This document shows, piece by piece, positions 11,689 through 23,660 of a DNA stretch of 64,000 nucleotides. The DNA comes from Astropecten irregularis (lineage: Eukaryota > Echinodermata > Asteroidea > Paxillosida > Astropectinidae). Position numbers and translations under genes: made by a program. Every line of letters starts with the position of its first letter. Position 1 is the stretch's first letter. Where the stretch lies: NCBI GenBank assembly GCA_963971285.1, contig OZ020259.1, positions 6,200,001 through 6,264,000 on the forward strand, written 5' to 3'. The notes beneath the pieces were generated by a model. The model saw nothing but the letters and a program-made list of their open reading frames with translations. It did no database searches and had not been told where the DNA came from.

Positions 11689-11808
11689 TGCCGAAACCCG
11701 GGACAATTCAGAACTCGTATGAGTCCTCCGGGGTTTTGAACCAGGGACCTTTAGATCTTCAGTCTAACGCTCTCCAGTCTAACGCTCTCCCAACTGAGCT
11801 ATTTCGGC
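11689..11808 (-). pseudogene. tRNA-Phe-type locus 2, internal 15-bp duplication
   Basis: This has the same structure as the other Phe loci, including the 32-bp T-loop insertion, but agtctaacgctctcc is present twice in tandem (11761-11790). The duplication repeats part of the D-arm and anticodon stem, so a normal cloverleaf is unlikely. A TTTTT terminator is still present. Confidence 0.8.
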
Positions 11809-12006
11809 ACATGATAATGGTTGCGAGTTTATACAATAATAAAATAAAACTAATATGACCATGCAATGATCTTTATCCATAGAGTTAACACTATACATCT
11901 TCGCCAGAGAGGAGCATCTTTTTTAAAACTAGATTTTTGTATGATGCAAACTAAAGACTAAAAATTAAAAATAAGTTTGTGTAAAAAGTATATAGTTACG
12001 CACATG

Positions 12007-12077
12007 GCACTGGTGGTTCAGTGGTAGAATTCTCGCCTGCCACGCGGGAGGCCCGGGTTCGATTCCCGGTTAGTGCA
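12007..12077 (+). tRNA. tRNA-Gly(GCC), locus 2
   Basis: 71 bp with canonical A- and B-boxes and anticodon GCC. The 3' acceptor strand is TTAGTGC, giving two G-T wobble pairs. A T-run follows directly. Confidence 0.9.
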
Positions 12078-12422
12078 TTTTTTTTTCGTCGGCAATTTGA
12101 CATGATAACGCTACAATTGGTTTCATTGGATTAATTTTCTTTATAAGTATTGTTTTGTTTTATTATCAAAACCATTGTTGAGCAAAAATGCTTACTCTGT
12201 GGTCTTACCAAAGGTTTCCGCATTATCAACAGTTATTAGATAAGATTAGATAAGATCAATATAATAAGATTATGCAAATACGGCCTCTGCAACTTGTATT
12301 TGCTTTAGCTTGATTGGACCTCTAAAAGTGAGAAAAAAATAATTGAAAAAGAATTATTTCCTCAAATCTGTAAGCCTTCAGCAACCTGTATTCAATTTTT
12401 TAAAATACGGGGAAAAATTCTC

Positions 12423-12527
12423 TGCCGAAACCCGGGACAATTCAGAACTCGTATGAGTCCTCCGGGGTTTTGAACCAGGGACCTTTAGATCTTCAGTCTA
12501 ACGCTCTCCCAACTGAGCTATTTCGGC
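12423..12527 (-). tRNA. tRNA-Phe(GAA)-type, locus 3, T-loop insertion
   Basis: Cloverleaf features are intact apart from the insertion (12438-12469). The insertion palindrome has one change, CGTATGAG instead of CGTACGAG on the plus strand. TTTTT terminator present. Confidence 0.8.
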
Positions 12528-12665
12528 ACATGATTCCATTAGTGACTTCATAAAATTATAACCAATGTTCTTTTTCAGAGAGCATATTTTCAACTAGATT
12601 TTTGTGTACGATCATGGACTGAAAATTCTGTGTAAACCAGTTGGCGTGAAAAGAAAGCGTTCAAC

Positions 12666-12736
12666 GCACTGGTGGTTCAGTGGTAGAATTCTCGCCTGCC
12701 ACGCGGGAGGCCCGGGTTCGATTCCCGGCTAGTGCA
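12666..12736 (+). tRNA. tRNA-Gly(GCC), locus 3
   Basis: The consensus 71-bp copy with acceptor GCACTGG/CTAGTGC, anticodon GCC, and a T-run terminator directly after the discriminator A. Confidence 0.93.
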
Positions 12737-13091
12737 TTTTTTTTATTCGTCGACAATTTTACATGATTACCCTACCATTAGTTTCATTGGATTACTTTTG
12801 TTCGTAATTATTATTTTGTTTTATTATCAAAACCATTGTTGAGCAATAATGCTTACTCTGTGGTCTTGCCAAAGGTTTCCGCGTTATCAACACTCAATTA
12901 TATAAGATTAGATAAGATCAATAGAATAAGATTATGCAAATACGGCCTCTGCAACTTGTATTAACCTTAGCTTGATTGAATCTTTAAAAGTGAGGAAAAA
13001 TATTTGAAAACATATTATTTCCTCAAATCTATATTATATGCATGCCTTCAACAACCTGTATTCATTTTGGAAAATACGGGAAAAAAATCTC

Positions 13092-13196
13092 TGCCGAAAC
13101 CCGGGACAATTCAGAACTCGTATGAGTCCTCCGGGGTTTTGAACCAGGGACCTTCAGATCTTCAGTCTAACGCCCTCCCAACTGACCTATTTCGGC
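13092..13196 (-). pseudogene. tRNA-Phe-type locus 4, degenerate
   Basis: It carries the shared T-loop insertion but has substitutions in the A-box (TAGGTCAG), the D-arm (GAGGGCG) and the anticodon stem (GATCTGAAGG). A TTTTTTT terminator remains. Probably non-functional. Confidence 0.7.
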
Positions 13197-13392
13197 ACAT
13201 GATAATGAGTGCGAGTTTATACAATAATAAAATGAAACTAATATGACCATGCAGTGATCTTTATCCATAGAGTTAACACTACATCTTTGTCAGAGAGGAG
13301 CATCTTTTTTAAAACTAGATTTTTGTATGATGCAAACTAAAGACTAAAAATTAAAAATATGTTTGTGTAAAAAGTATATAGTTACGCACATG

Positions 13393-13463
13393 ACACTGGT
13401 GGTTCAGTGGTAGAATTCTCGCCTGCCACGCGGGAGGCCCGGGTTCGATTCCCTGCTAGTGCA
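13393..13463 (+). pseudogene. tRNA-Gly(GCC) locus 4, degenerate
   Basis: Position 1 is A instead of G, and the T-stem reads CCCTGC instead of CCCGGC. Anticodon and boxes are intact. Both changes break pairs, so function is doubtful. Confidence 0.65.
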
Positions 13464-13806
13464 TTTTTTTTTCGTCGGCAATTTGACATGATTACGCTAC
13501 AATTGGTTTAATTTGATTAATTTTCTTCATAAGTATTATTTTGTTTTATTATCAAAACCATTGTTGAGCAATAATGCTTACTCTGTGGTCTTGCCAAAGG
13601 TTTCCGCGTTATCAACAGTCAATTAGATAAGATCAGATAGGATCAATAGAATAAGATTATGCAAATATGGCCTCTGCAACTTGTATTTGCTTTAGCTTGA
13701 TTGAACCTCTAAAAGTGAGAACAAAATAATTGAAAACATATTATTTCCTCAAATCTTTAAGCATTAAACGACCTGCATCAATTTGAAAAATACGGGAACA
13801 AATCTT

Positions 13807-13911
13807 TGCCGAAACCCGGGACAATTCAGAACTCGTACGAGTCCTCCGCGGTTTTGAACCAGGGACCTTTAGATCTTCAGTCTATCGCTCTCCAAACTGA
13901 GCTATTTCGGC
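13807..13911 (-). pseudogene. tRNA-Phe-type locus 5, degenerate
   Basis: This has the insertion, plus changes in the D-arm (AGTTTGGAGAGCGATAG) and within the insertion (CCGCGG). Only three Ts follow the 3' end, so the Pol III terminator is weak. Confidence 0.65.
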
Positions 13912-14060
13912 ACATGATAATTATTATGAGTTCATAAAATAATAGAATGACCATGGATTATAACCGATGATCTTTATCAGATAATAACATCTTTTTCAAA
14001 AGAATTTTGTATGATGAAAAAAAAATATCCGTAAACGAGTTGCAAAACGCAGCGCGCAGC

Positions 14061-14132
14061 GCACTGGTGGTCTCAGTGGTAGAATTCTCACCTGCCGTGC
14101 GGTAGGACTGGGTTCGATTCCCGGCTAGTGTA
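14061..14132 (+). pseudogene. tRNA-Gly-like locus 5, variant
   Basis: 72 bp, with an extra C in the D-arm (GGTCTCAGTGG), GCCGTGCGGTAGGAC in place of the normal anticodon-stem and variable sequence, and TAGTGTA at the 3' end. The same variant recurs at 22605-22676, so it was amplified together with its neighbours. Confidence 0.7.
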
Positions 14133-14212
14133 TTATTTTTTTGTGCAAGTTTATTTTATTTCGTTGATAATAATAAGGGTTATAATCTGTCGCAAAAAGC
14201 GCTGCATTGTGA

Positions 14213-14467
14213 TCAGGAGCCAATTTCATAGAGCTGCTTAGCACAAAAATTCGCTAAGCATGGCATTTCTGTCTTGTATAGTAAAAACAGGATTAACAAC
14301 CAAATTTCCGTGTGTTGTGTATCATTTGCACAAGTTCTTTAGCTGTTGTTCGCTGACCATGAAATTAATATCAAATGGAATTTTCAATGGTGGTTTGTTT
14401 TATTGGGCAAGCTATTTTTGTGCTAAGCAATTTGTTTGTGCTAAGCAGCTCTATGAAATTGGCCCCT
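14213..14467. mobile_element. MITE (GCCAATTTCATAGAGCTGCTTAGC family)
   Basis: The left end AGCCAATTTCATAGAGCTGC and the right end GCAGCTCTATGAAATTGGCC are inverted repeats around 200 bp without an ORF. Its near-identical copy at 22760-23010 sits at the same place relative to a variant Gly locus, so it was duplicated with the tRNA cassette. Confidence 0.75.
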
Positions 14468-14656
14468 GGTGGTAAACCAGATTTGACCACCAATTAAATC
14501 AAAAGAATTGGAACTCGAAACAGGTGGCAATAAGTGATTGAAATAATGATAACTATACTACAAACAACACCATGTTCTTTTTCAGAGAGGAGTATCGTTT
14601 TAACAATAGATGTTGGTATATTATGAAGAAAAAATAATGCAAAAGAAGCGAGCAAC

Positions 14657-14727
14657 GCACTGGTGGTTCAGTGGTAGAATTCTCGCCTGCCACGCGGGAG
14701 GCCCGGGTTCGATTCCCGGCTAGTGCA
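14657..14727 (+). tRNA. tRNA-Gly(GCC), locus 6
   Basis: Consensus 71-bp sequence. The terminator is a TTTCTTTTTT run four bases downstream. No Phe partner precedes it. Confidence 0.92.
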
Positions 14728-15106
14728 GGTTTCTTTTTTATTCATCTGCAATTTTAAATGATTACCTTACCATTGGTTTTAAACAGGATCATGTATTATT
14801 TTGTTCTATTATAGAAACCCTTGGCCCATACAGGAATAATACTTACTCTGTGATCTTACAAAAAAGTCCAGCTTATCTGCAGTCAATTCGTTACCGTTTT
14901 CACGAAGGGACAAATTTGGCACAAATCATTTTTTTTCGAAATTCTTTTCTTTTTTTGGCCGAAATCGATTTAGGGTATGTAACGGACATCTTGGCGAACT
15001 CATTTTTTTGTTAAAATCAAATCAAGTCATTGAGACCATGGAAATCAATAAAGGGCGAGTGGTATTTCAGGTTTTCACGAAGAGACAAAAGTATAATTAG
15101 CACATG

Positions 15107-15177
15107 GCACTGGTGGTTCAGTGGTAGAATTCTCGCCTGCCACGCGGGAGGCCCGGGTTCGATTCCCGGCTAGTGCA
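15107..15177 (+). tRNA. tRNA-Gly(GCC), locus 7
   Basis: Consensus copy with an immediate T-run terminator. Its 3' flank is cut at 15234 by the Helitron-like block and resumes at 22078. Confidence 0.93.
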
Positions 15178-15615
15178 TTTTTTTTTCGTCGGCAATTTGA
15201 CATGATTACGCTACAATTGGTTTCATTGGATTAATTGACTTTTTCGCACTTTCGAGTGCGAAAAAGTTATTCTTTTTGTTCTGATTTTTTTTTGGCTTTT
15301 TCGCGCAAGCGAAAAGCCTTTGTTTTTGTTCTGTTTTTTTTTTTTTTCTTCCCTCTTCCTCTTCTTGTCGCCAAATTCCCATAGACAAAGCGCAGGGGTA
15401 TTCTGCACCCCACTTTGGCCATTTTTAAACAGCCGATTTTAACCAAACTTGGTCTGAAGGAAGTCCATATAGGGTAGTTGTGTCCCGAAACTTTTCGACA
15501 TCATAACGTCATGACTTGATTTAATATGAATTTTTTAAATATTTCTCACAGCCCGTTAACTTTGTACACAGATTACGTGACAATATGGTCATGTACAAAA
15601 CATATGATGGTAGTA

Positions 15616-15695
15616 GACCCAGTAACTGGGGCGCTAGACCGACCGTCAACCCCAAAAGTCAAAAAGGGAGTTCAGCGCCCCAGTTACTGGGTCTA
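15616..15695. mobile_element. small hairpin MITE, 9-bp duplication
   Basis: TAGACCCAGTAACTGGGGCGC and its inverse GCGCCCCAGTTACTGGGTCTA bound an 80-bp element. TGATGGTAG is repeated directly on both sides (9 bp). It is nested inside Helitron-like unit A. Confidence 0.75.
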
Positions 15696-16720
15696 TGATG
15701 GTAGAATGACTCAACTCTCCCCATATGTACACTGCACTGTACGTACGTTATTCACTGCACTGTACGTGTGTGTATTACATTCATAATAATGCCCGCGGAT
15801 TGCGTGACTCCATCAAAACTTCGTTTATAATCTTGCCATAGACATTTCCATGTACTTAGACTTTAAATATATCGTTAAATACCAGCACTAAATTTCGAAA
15901 TGTTATCGATGTAGGTTGCGGAGTATTGTACATCATTTTATGGGTCGCGTTAATATTAGCATGTACAACTTAGTACTTCGGAAGAGTTGTATGGAAAAGT
16001 GCAATGATCCATAATTTTTTTTTTGTACGTGGCAATATGATCAGTTGTACACATGAACAAATTACATGACATATTGTCACGTCCTTTCCCCAGCCTAGAC
16101 TTTAGTGTCATAACATCAGAGTGATTTCATGTTCTCGATATAATTTTGTATAAATATTCTATTCCACAGTCGGCTGGACGACCATTGTTAGTACACGGTG
16201 GTCTTTTTTACAAGGCCGTTTCATAATGGCAACCACCATGCACCGGCGGACAACAATCGGTGGATGGGCGGCGTGCCGATGCCGCTAGTAGCCGCTGCTG
16301 AACCGCCGGCAGCCCGACTTTGACTTGCACACTGGGTCGGGACGTGATGTCCGATTGACTGTTGACTCAACTGAACTATATTTTCCCTCATAGACAATGC
16401 ACGTACGTGTTTTTTATATCATTTTCAAACAATTGAAGGAACGGCCGATCGCCTCGAAAATTCGTAGGTTTGGGAAATAGAGGTTGGCGATTGTAATATA
16501 AATTAATGACAACTTCATCACTTAATTTTTTTAAAAGTTTTCAATCTTTCTCACGCTACCCGATTGACATGAAAATAACGATCATAGTAAAACATACGAT
16601 GTGATGCTCGATTGACTCAATTTCCCAAAACATGTGTGTAAAACATTGTTTACAGTATGTAAAACTTACATGTTTATTATCGAATCCGTATGTCTGTTGA
16701 ATTTTCAGAATTATTTACAA

Positions 16721-17005
16721 AATGTTTGCGAGTTGACGTAATGTTTGCGAGTTGACGTAATGTTTGCGAGTTGACGTAATGTTTGCGAGTTGACGTAATG
16801 TTTGCGAGTTGCCGCAATGTTTGCGAGTTGACGCAATGTTTGCGAGTTGATGTAATGTTTGCGAGTTGACGTAATGTTTGCGAGTTGACGTAATGTTTGC
16901 GAGTTGACGTAATGTTTGCGAGTTGACGCAATGTTTGCGAGTTGACGTAATGTTTGCGAGTTGACGTAATGTTTGCGAGTTGACGCAATGTTTGCGAGTT
17001 GACCT
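16721..17005 (+). repeat. 19-bp minisatellite, 15 copies
   Basis: Fifteen units of atgtttgcgagttgacgta with few changes (gacgca, gatgta, gccgca). The period is not a multiple of three, so the long minus-strand frames across it read the unit in all phases. It lies within Helitron-like unit A. Confidence 0.92.
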
Positions 17006-18394
17006 AATGCTTTTGACAAAAGGATTTTGAGGGCATGATTGATGGAACAATTTTCGAGGGGCCATGGGCTCAAAACTATATTTTCCTTCATAGACAATGC
17101 ACGTACGTCTTTTTTTATATCATTTTCAAACAAAATCTTACTAGAACAGAATAGTCCATCGGTGTACATGTAGTATTGTATGTCAAAGTATGTACGGTCC
17201 ACGGCATGCTCCTGTCAAGTTCATGCCGTACAACAACTTGTTGTTGTTTTTTCCTCACGCTACCCGATTGACCTGAAAATAATGGCCATAGTTAAAATGG
17301 TACGATGTTACTAAATTCCCCCAAACATGTGTAAAACATTGTTTACAGTATGTACAACTTACATGTTTATTGCCATGGACAATGCATGTAAGTCTTTTTT
17401 TATATTATTTACAAACCATACAATCTTAACCGAAATGCTGTCGACGTAGGTTGCGGAGTATTGTATGTCATTTCATGGGTGCTCTTAAAGGGACTGCATA
17501 CGTTTGGTAATTTGAGCCTAATGTTTGTTTCAAACCAATATAATTGTTTATATATACCATAAAACTAACCTGTGAGAGTTTCAATTCAAAAGGTGGTAGC
17601 GTTTTTGAGATTTTGGCGACAAACTAGAGCGGTTATTTCACGCCAGATAACAGTAAGTCAATAGCTGAGAAGCGTTACGGCCATAACGCTTCTCAGATTC
17701 ATAATTTTTGGAGATAAAAAGTGACATATTTTTCCATAACCGCCGTACTTCGAATTGAACGTTTCTCAATATGCATTATATACTATCCAAAGCAGCTGTA
17801 CTTCTCACCAAGTAAGTTTTTATTGCCATACATTTTCAGAGTCATTACCAAACGTATGAAAGCTTATAAAAACATCTTAATAGATGAGTTGTGTAAGAAA
17901 AAACTGCAATGATCCATGGATTCGTACATGTGTTTTGTTTGTGAACAGAGTTTTGTATGATATGGTGATGGCCATTGCATTTATAAAACATACGATGTGT
18001 TAATTATTGAATCAATTCCCATATACACAACATGTACGTCTTTTCCCTGGGTAAAACACATTGCTTGACCTCTCTGACCTATACTTCCGGCCAAACCGGA
18101 AGAAGCTCCTCCTTAAAAAGTGGTAAGAGGTAGGATGATGATCCTTTATTAAACCAAAAGTCCATATTAGGCAAGGTCTTTCTTTGTGACACTATTGCTT
18201 GACCTTTGCGACCTCTTCTTCCGGCCAAACAGGGAGTAGCTCCTCGTTAGAAAGTGGTAAGAGCTAGGATCATGGTTTTTTTCCATTTGTCCATTGAGGG
18301 ATCCCTTTCTTTGTATACCATATTAAATATCTATTTTCAATTTAAAATATGCGGAAAAGCCTTATGTGCTGTTTCAAACAGCCATAAACTCTAG

Positions 18395-20271
18395 TTGACT
18401 TTTTCGCACTTTCGAGTGCGAAAAAGTTATTCTTTTTGTTCTGATTTTTTTTTTCTTTTTCCTCTTCTTCTTCTTCTTCTTCTCCAAAAGTCTATGAGAA
18501 TTTGTACACGTTTTTTCTAAGCACGATTTTAGTACTTTTGCAAGTTCGGATCATCATCAAACTTATACCAATGAAGGACCCTAATGCAAGGATGATCCTA
18601 AAAGCAATGACGTCATGATGACGTCATCACGTGATTTTTTATAGATTTTTGAATATTTATTTTGCCCCATTCACTTTGTACACGTTTTCCAAGAATAAAT
18701 TTACATTTTTCCGTTCGCCTTTTTTGCAATTAAACAATCTCTGATTTTGACTAAACTTTGAAGAGGCATAGATCCTATGACAGAGTATCACCATAAAGAA
18801 TGACGTCATCGTGACGTCATCAGGTGTCATATTACAAGCAATCAAAAATGGATAGGTTTTTATCTTCAAAAATCGATATAAATTCAACCGTACTTTCCCT
18901 TGCCTTACTATTATTGAAAATGTGTCAAGTAACCCTAGATCTTAATTTTATCTCGTGTGCGTGAAGTCACGTGACCCTTACTTCCGGTCGAAAACGTCAA
19001 AACAGGAAATGTCTTATAATTTAAAATTGGAGAAAGATATTAACTTGGTTTCAACGATGTCAGTATCTGGTAGTCATGAGGTGTTTACCAATTTGATTGA
19101 TGACGTCATCATTCATTCGAGCGCCCTCTAGCGACAAGTTGAAAAAATTCAAAAATGCATTTTTAGTTGATGTCTGTGGCGAAGTTTGAGGTAATTGCTC
19201 CAAAATATATATTTAAGATGAGCTTCAACCAGACAACAACGGTGCCAAGATTTAGATTGATGACGTCATCAGTCCGGAAGTTACAATGGAAAAACCATTT
19301 TTTTCTTTCAAAAAGCTGAAAAATCAACCATAAGAGATACAATATTGATTTTCATAGAAATATCAGGATAAAGGTAGTTCTGTGGTTTATTTATGTTTCT
19401 ATGTGATCAGTGAGCTTTGACATGCCCTGCGATAGGCTTGAAATTGTATTTGGACAACCCGAAACTGTGCCTCGAATTAAACAACAACACAACTCACATG
19501 TACTGTACATGCATGAGTGTGGGTGTACATGTACGGAGACTTAAATCTCGGTTAAACCACGTGCGTCCACGTTTTTTGTGCATCGCACAACCCGTGCGTT
19601 GTCTCAAAGTTCGTTCACCCCATCCCTGTGTGTTCAGTATCAAACCCGAACGGCCCATTCAGTTTGTATGCGTTTTTTCCCCCAACACAACTTTATTGCT
19701 TTTTCAAGTTTGAATCATCATCAAATTGTAACAATGAAAAACCTTTGTGCAGGGGCGACCCAAGAACATGATGACGTCAACAAGTAATGTTTTTAACAGA
19801 ATTTTGAATATTCAATCGTATTTGACTTTCTTGTTTTAAAAAATGTGTCAAGCAACCTTAAAATATTTTTCTCGTGTGCGTGAAGTTTCGTGACACTTAC
19901 GTGATCAAAAACGGTCAAACCCGGCAGGGTCAAATTTAAAATTGGAGCAAGATACGAACTTGGTTTCAACGATGCCAGTCTCTGGCAGTAAAGTGGTTAT
20001 TAAAAATTTGAACTATGACCTCATCAAACTTTTGATTGAAATCTGTGGCAAAGTTTTAGGTATTAAATTGCTTCACAATAATCCTCTAAACGGACAATTT
20101 TATAGTGAAACGAAATAAAACATTGATGCTTAAAAAAAATCACAATGGAAATTTAACATGCCGTTCTCAGGTTTTATGCTTCCTTGAATGCGCGTTCTTT
20201 GAACAAAAAAATTCAAATTGAGAAAAGGCGAAAAAGTCATTTGCTCTGTCAGTTGACAGACAAACTTCTAG
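18395..20271 (+). mobile_element. Helitron-like unit B
   Basis: It starts with the same 5' hairpin as unit A (TTGACTTTTTCGCAC..) directly after the CTAG of unit A. It ends with the hairpin CTGTCAGTTGACAG, then CAAACTTCTAG. About 1.9 kb with no convincing ORF. It contains six perfect TGACGTCA palindromes. Confidence 0.65.
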
Positions 20272-22077
20272 TTTCTTCTTCCTCTTCTTCTTCTTCTTCT
20301 TCTCCAAAAGTCTATGGGAATTTGTACACGTTTTTTCTAAGCACGACTTAAGTACTTTTGTAAGTTCGGATCATCATCAAACTTATACCAATGAAGGACC
20401 CTAATGCAAGGATGATCCTAAAAGCAATGACGTCACGATGACGTCATCACGAGATTTTTTATAGATTTTTGAATATTTATTTTGTCCCATTCACTTTGCA
20501 CACGTTTTCCAAAAATAAATTTACATTTTTCCGTTCGCCTTTTTGGCAATCAAACAATCTCTGATTTCGACTAAACTTTGAAGAGTCATAGATCCTATGA
20601 CAGAGTATCATCATAAAGAATGACGTCATCGTGACGTCATCAGGTGTCATATTACAAGCAATCAAAAATGGGTAGGTTTTAATCTTCAAAAATCGATATC
20701 AATTCAACCGTACTTTTCCTTGCCTTACTATCTTTGAAAATGTGTCAAGTAACCCTAGATCTTAATTTTATCTCGTGTGCGTGAAGTCACGTGACCCTTA
20801 CTTCCGGTCGAAAACGTCAAAATAGGAAATGTCTTATAATTTAAAATTGGAGAAAGATATTAACTTGGTTTCAACGATGTCAGTATCTGGCAGTGATGAG
20901 GTGTTTACCAATTTAATTGATGACGTCATCAAACATTCGAGCGCCCTCTAGCGACAAGTTGAAAAAAAATCAAAAATGCATTTTTAGTTGATGTCTGTGG
21001 CGAAGTTTTAGGTACTTGCTCCAAAATATATATTTAAGATGAGCTTCAACCAGACAACAACGGTGCCAAGATTTAGATTGATGACGTCATCAGTCCGGAA
21101 CTTACAATGGAAAAACCATTTTTTTCTTTAAAAAAGCTGAAAAATCAACCAAAAGAGATGCAATCTTGATTTTCCTAGAAATAGCAGGATAAAGGTAGTT
21201 CTGTGGTATATTTATGTTTCTATGTGATCAGTGAGCTTGGACATGCCCTGCGATAGGCTTGAAATTGTATTTTGACACCCCGAATTAACTGTGCCTCTAA
21301 CGCGGCAAATTAAACAACAACACAACTCACATTGTACACGTTTACTTGTACAAACCACGTGCGTCAACCTGTGCAATGTACATATATTGTGTGCATTGCA
21401 CAACCTGTGCGTTGTCTCAAAGTTCGTTCACCCCAGCCCTGTGTGTACAGTTTTAAACCTTAACAGCCCATTCAATTTGTATACGTTTATTCCCTTACAC
21501 AACTTTATTGCTTTTTCAAGTTTGGATCATCATCAAATTGTAACAATGAAAAACCTTTGTGCAGGGGCGACCCAAGAACATGATAACGTCAACAAGTAAT
21601 GTTTTTAACAGAATTTTGAATATTCAATCGTATTTGACTGTCTTGTTTTTAAAAATGTGTCAAGCAACCTTAACATATTTTTTTCGTGTGCGTGAAGTTT
21701 CGTGACACTTACGTGATCAAAAACGGTCAAAACTGGAAGGGTCAAATTTAAAATTGGAGCAAGATACGAACTTGGTTTCAACGATGTCAGTCTCTGGCAG
21801 TAATGTGGTTATTACAAATTTGACCTATGACCTATCAAACTTTTGATTGAAATCTGTGGCAAAGTTTTAGGTATTAAATTGCTTCACAATAATCCTTTAA
21901 GCGGACAATACATAGTGAAACGAAATAAAACATTGATGCTTAAAAATCACAATGGAAATTTAACATGCTGTTTTCAGGTTTTATACTTCCTTGAATGCGT
22001 GTTCTTTGAACAAAAAAATCTAATTGAGAAAAGGCGAAAAAGTCATTTGCTCTGTCAGTTGACAGACAAACTTCTAG
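20272..22077 (+). mobile_element. Helitron-like unit C
   Basis: A close copy of unit B, apparently over 90% identical by eye, joined directly to its CTAG end and lacking the 5' hairpin. It ends with the same hairpin and CTAG, after which the interrupted tRNA-cassette flank resumes. It also carries six TGACGTCA palindromes. Confidence 0.65.
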
Positions 22078-22361
22078 TTTTCTTTATAAGTATTATTTTG
22101 TTTTATTATCAAAACCATTGTTGAGCAATAATGCTTAATGTGGTATTACCAAAGGTTTCCGCATTATCAACAGTCTATCAGATAAGATTAGATAAGATCA
22201 ATAGAATAAGATTATGCAAATATGGCCTCTGCAACTTGTATTTGCTTTAGCTTGATTGAACCTCTAAAAGTGAGAACAAAATAATTAAAAACATATTATT
22301 TCCTCAAATCTATAAGCATTAAACAACCTGCATCAATTTGAAAAATACGGGAAAAAATCTT

Positions 22362-22466
22362 TGCCGAAACCCGGGACAATTCAGAACTCGTACGAGTCCT
22401 CCGGGGTTTTGAACCAGGGACCTTTAGATCTTCAGTCTAACGCTCTCCCAACTGAGCTATTTCGGC
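22362..22466 (-). tRNA. tRNA-Phe(GAA)-type, locus 6, T-loop insertion
   Basis: All tRNA elements are intact, with the insertion at 22377-22408 and a TTTTTT terminator. Its flanks are closely similar to those of locus 5, showing that the surrounding block was duplicated. Confidence 0.8.
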
Positions 22467-22604
22467 ACATGATAATCACTGCGAGTTCATAAAATAATAG
22501 AATGACCATGGATTATAACCGATGATCAGAGAAGAGCATCTTTTTCAAAACATTGTTTGTACGAAAATATATCCGTAAACGAGTTGCAAAACGCAGCGCG
22601 CAGC

Positions 22605-22676
22605 GCACTGGTGGTCTCAGTGGTAGAATTCTCGCCTGCCGTGCGGTAGGACTGGGTTCGATTCCCGGCTAGTGTA
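22605..22676 (+). pseudogene. tRNA-Gly-like locus 8, variant
   Basis: The 72-bp variant matches 14061-14132 apart from CTCGCC versus CTCACC, with the extra D-arm C and TAGTGTA end. Confidence 0.7.
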
Positions 22677-22759
22677 TTATTTTTTTGTGCAAGTTTATTT
22701 TATTTCGTTGATAATAATAAGGGTTATAATCTGTCGCAAAAAGCGCTGCATCGTGATCA

Positions 22760-23010
22760 GGGGCTCTATTTCATAGAGCTGCTTAGCACAAAAATTCGCT
22801 AAGCATGACATTTCTGTCTTATATAGTTAAAACAGGATTAACAACCAAATTTCCGTGTGTTGTGTATCATTATTTTGCACAAGTTCTTTGGCTGTTGTTC
22901 GCTGACCATGAAATAAAAATCAAATGGAATTTTCAATGGTGGTTTGTTTTATTGGGCAAGCTATTTTTGTGCTTAGCAATATTTTGTGCTAAGCAGCTCT
23001 ATGAAATTGA
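22760..23010. mobile_element. MITE (GCCAATTTCATAGAGCTGCTTAGC family), second cassette copy
   Basis: Nearly the same sequence and the same relative position as 14213-14467. Inverted CTATTTCATAGAGCTGC / GCAGCTCTATGAAAT ends. Confidence 0.7.
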
Positions 23011-23216
23011 CCCCTGGTGGTAAACCAGATTTGACCACCAATTAAATCAAAAGAATTGGAACTCGAAACAGGTGGCAATAAGTGATTGAAATAATGATAA
23101 CAATACTACAGAAAACAAAAACAAAAAACCAATGTTCTTTATCAGAGAGAAGCGTCGTTTTATCATAATAAATTGATATAATTATTAGGAAAAGTATGCA
23201 AAACGAAGCGAGCAGC

Positions 23217-23287
23217 GCACTGGTGGTTCAGTGGTAGAATTCTCGCCTGCCACGCGGGAGGCCCGGGTTCGATTCCCGGCTAGTGCA
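23217..23287 (+). tRNA. tRNA-Gly(GCC), locus 9
   Basis: Consensus 71-bp copy, followed by TTATTTTCC. Confidence 0.92.
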
Positions 23288-23660
23288 TTATTTTCCATTT
23301 TTATATGATTACCCTATACCATCAGTTTCAAACAAGATTAATCTTCTACATAAGTATTATTTTGTTTCATTTTAATATCGAAACCATTGTCACATAGAGC
23401 AAGAATGCTTACTCTGTGGTCTTACCAAAGGTTTCCGCATTACTCAACAGTCAATTACATGTAGATAAGATCAAGACAATAAGATATGGTTTTTTAATTC
23501 GTCGTACAAACGGCCTCTGCACTTGAATTTGCTTTAGCTTGATTTAACCTCTAAAAGTGAGTACAACATATTTGAAAACATATTATTTTCTCAAGTGTAT
23601 GAGCCTTCATACTCTATATAAGATAAATGTTCAATTTGTAAAATACGTGAAAAAGTTCTT

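Larger units (their letters stand above)
15235..18394 (+). mobile_element. Helitron-like unit A
   Basis: The 5' end carries a perfect 13-bp stem with a TTCG loop (ACTTTTTCGCACT/AGTGCGAAAAAGT, about 15238-15267). The 3' end has a palindrome (GCTGTTTCAAACAGC) about 8 bp before the terminal CTAG. A hairpin shortly before CTAG and insertion without an obvious target duplication in an A/T context fit Helitron or Helentron elements. No Rep-helicase ORF is present, so it would be non-autonomous. It interrupts the tRNA cassette: the broken target rejoins as GGATTAA / TTTTCTTTATAAG. Confidence 0.65.

Noticed and set aside
16677..17202. Minus-strand frames rich in repeated NSQTLRQLAN
   Set aside because: Fifteen copies of a 19-bp minisatellite; the peptide cycles because the period is not a multiple of three.
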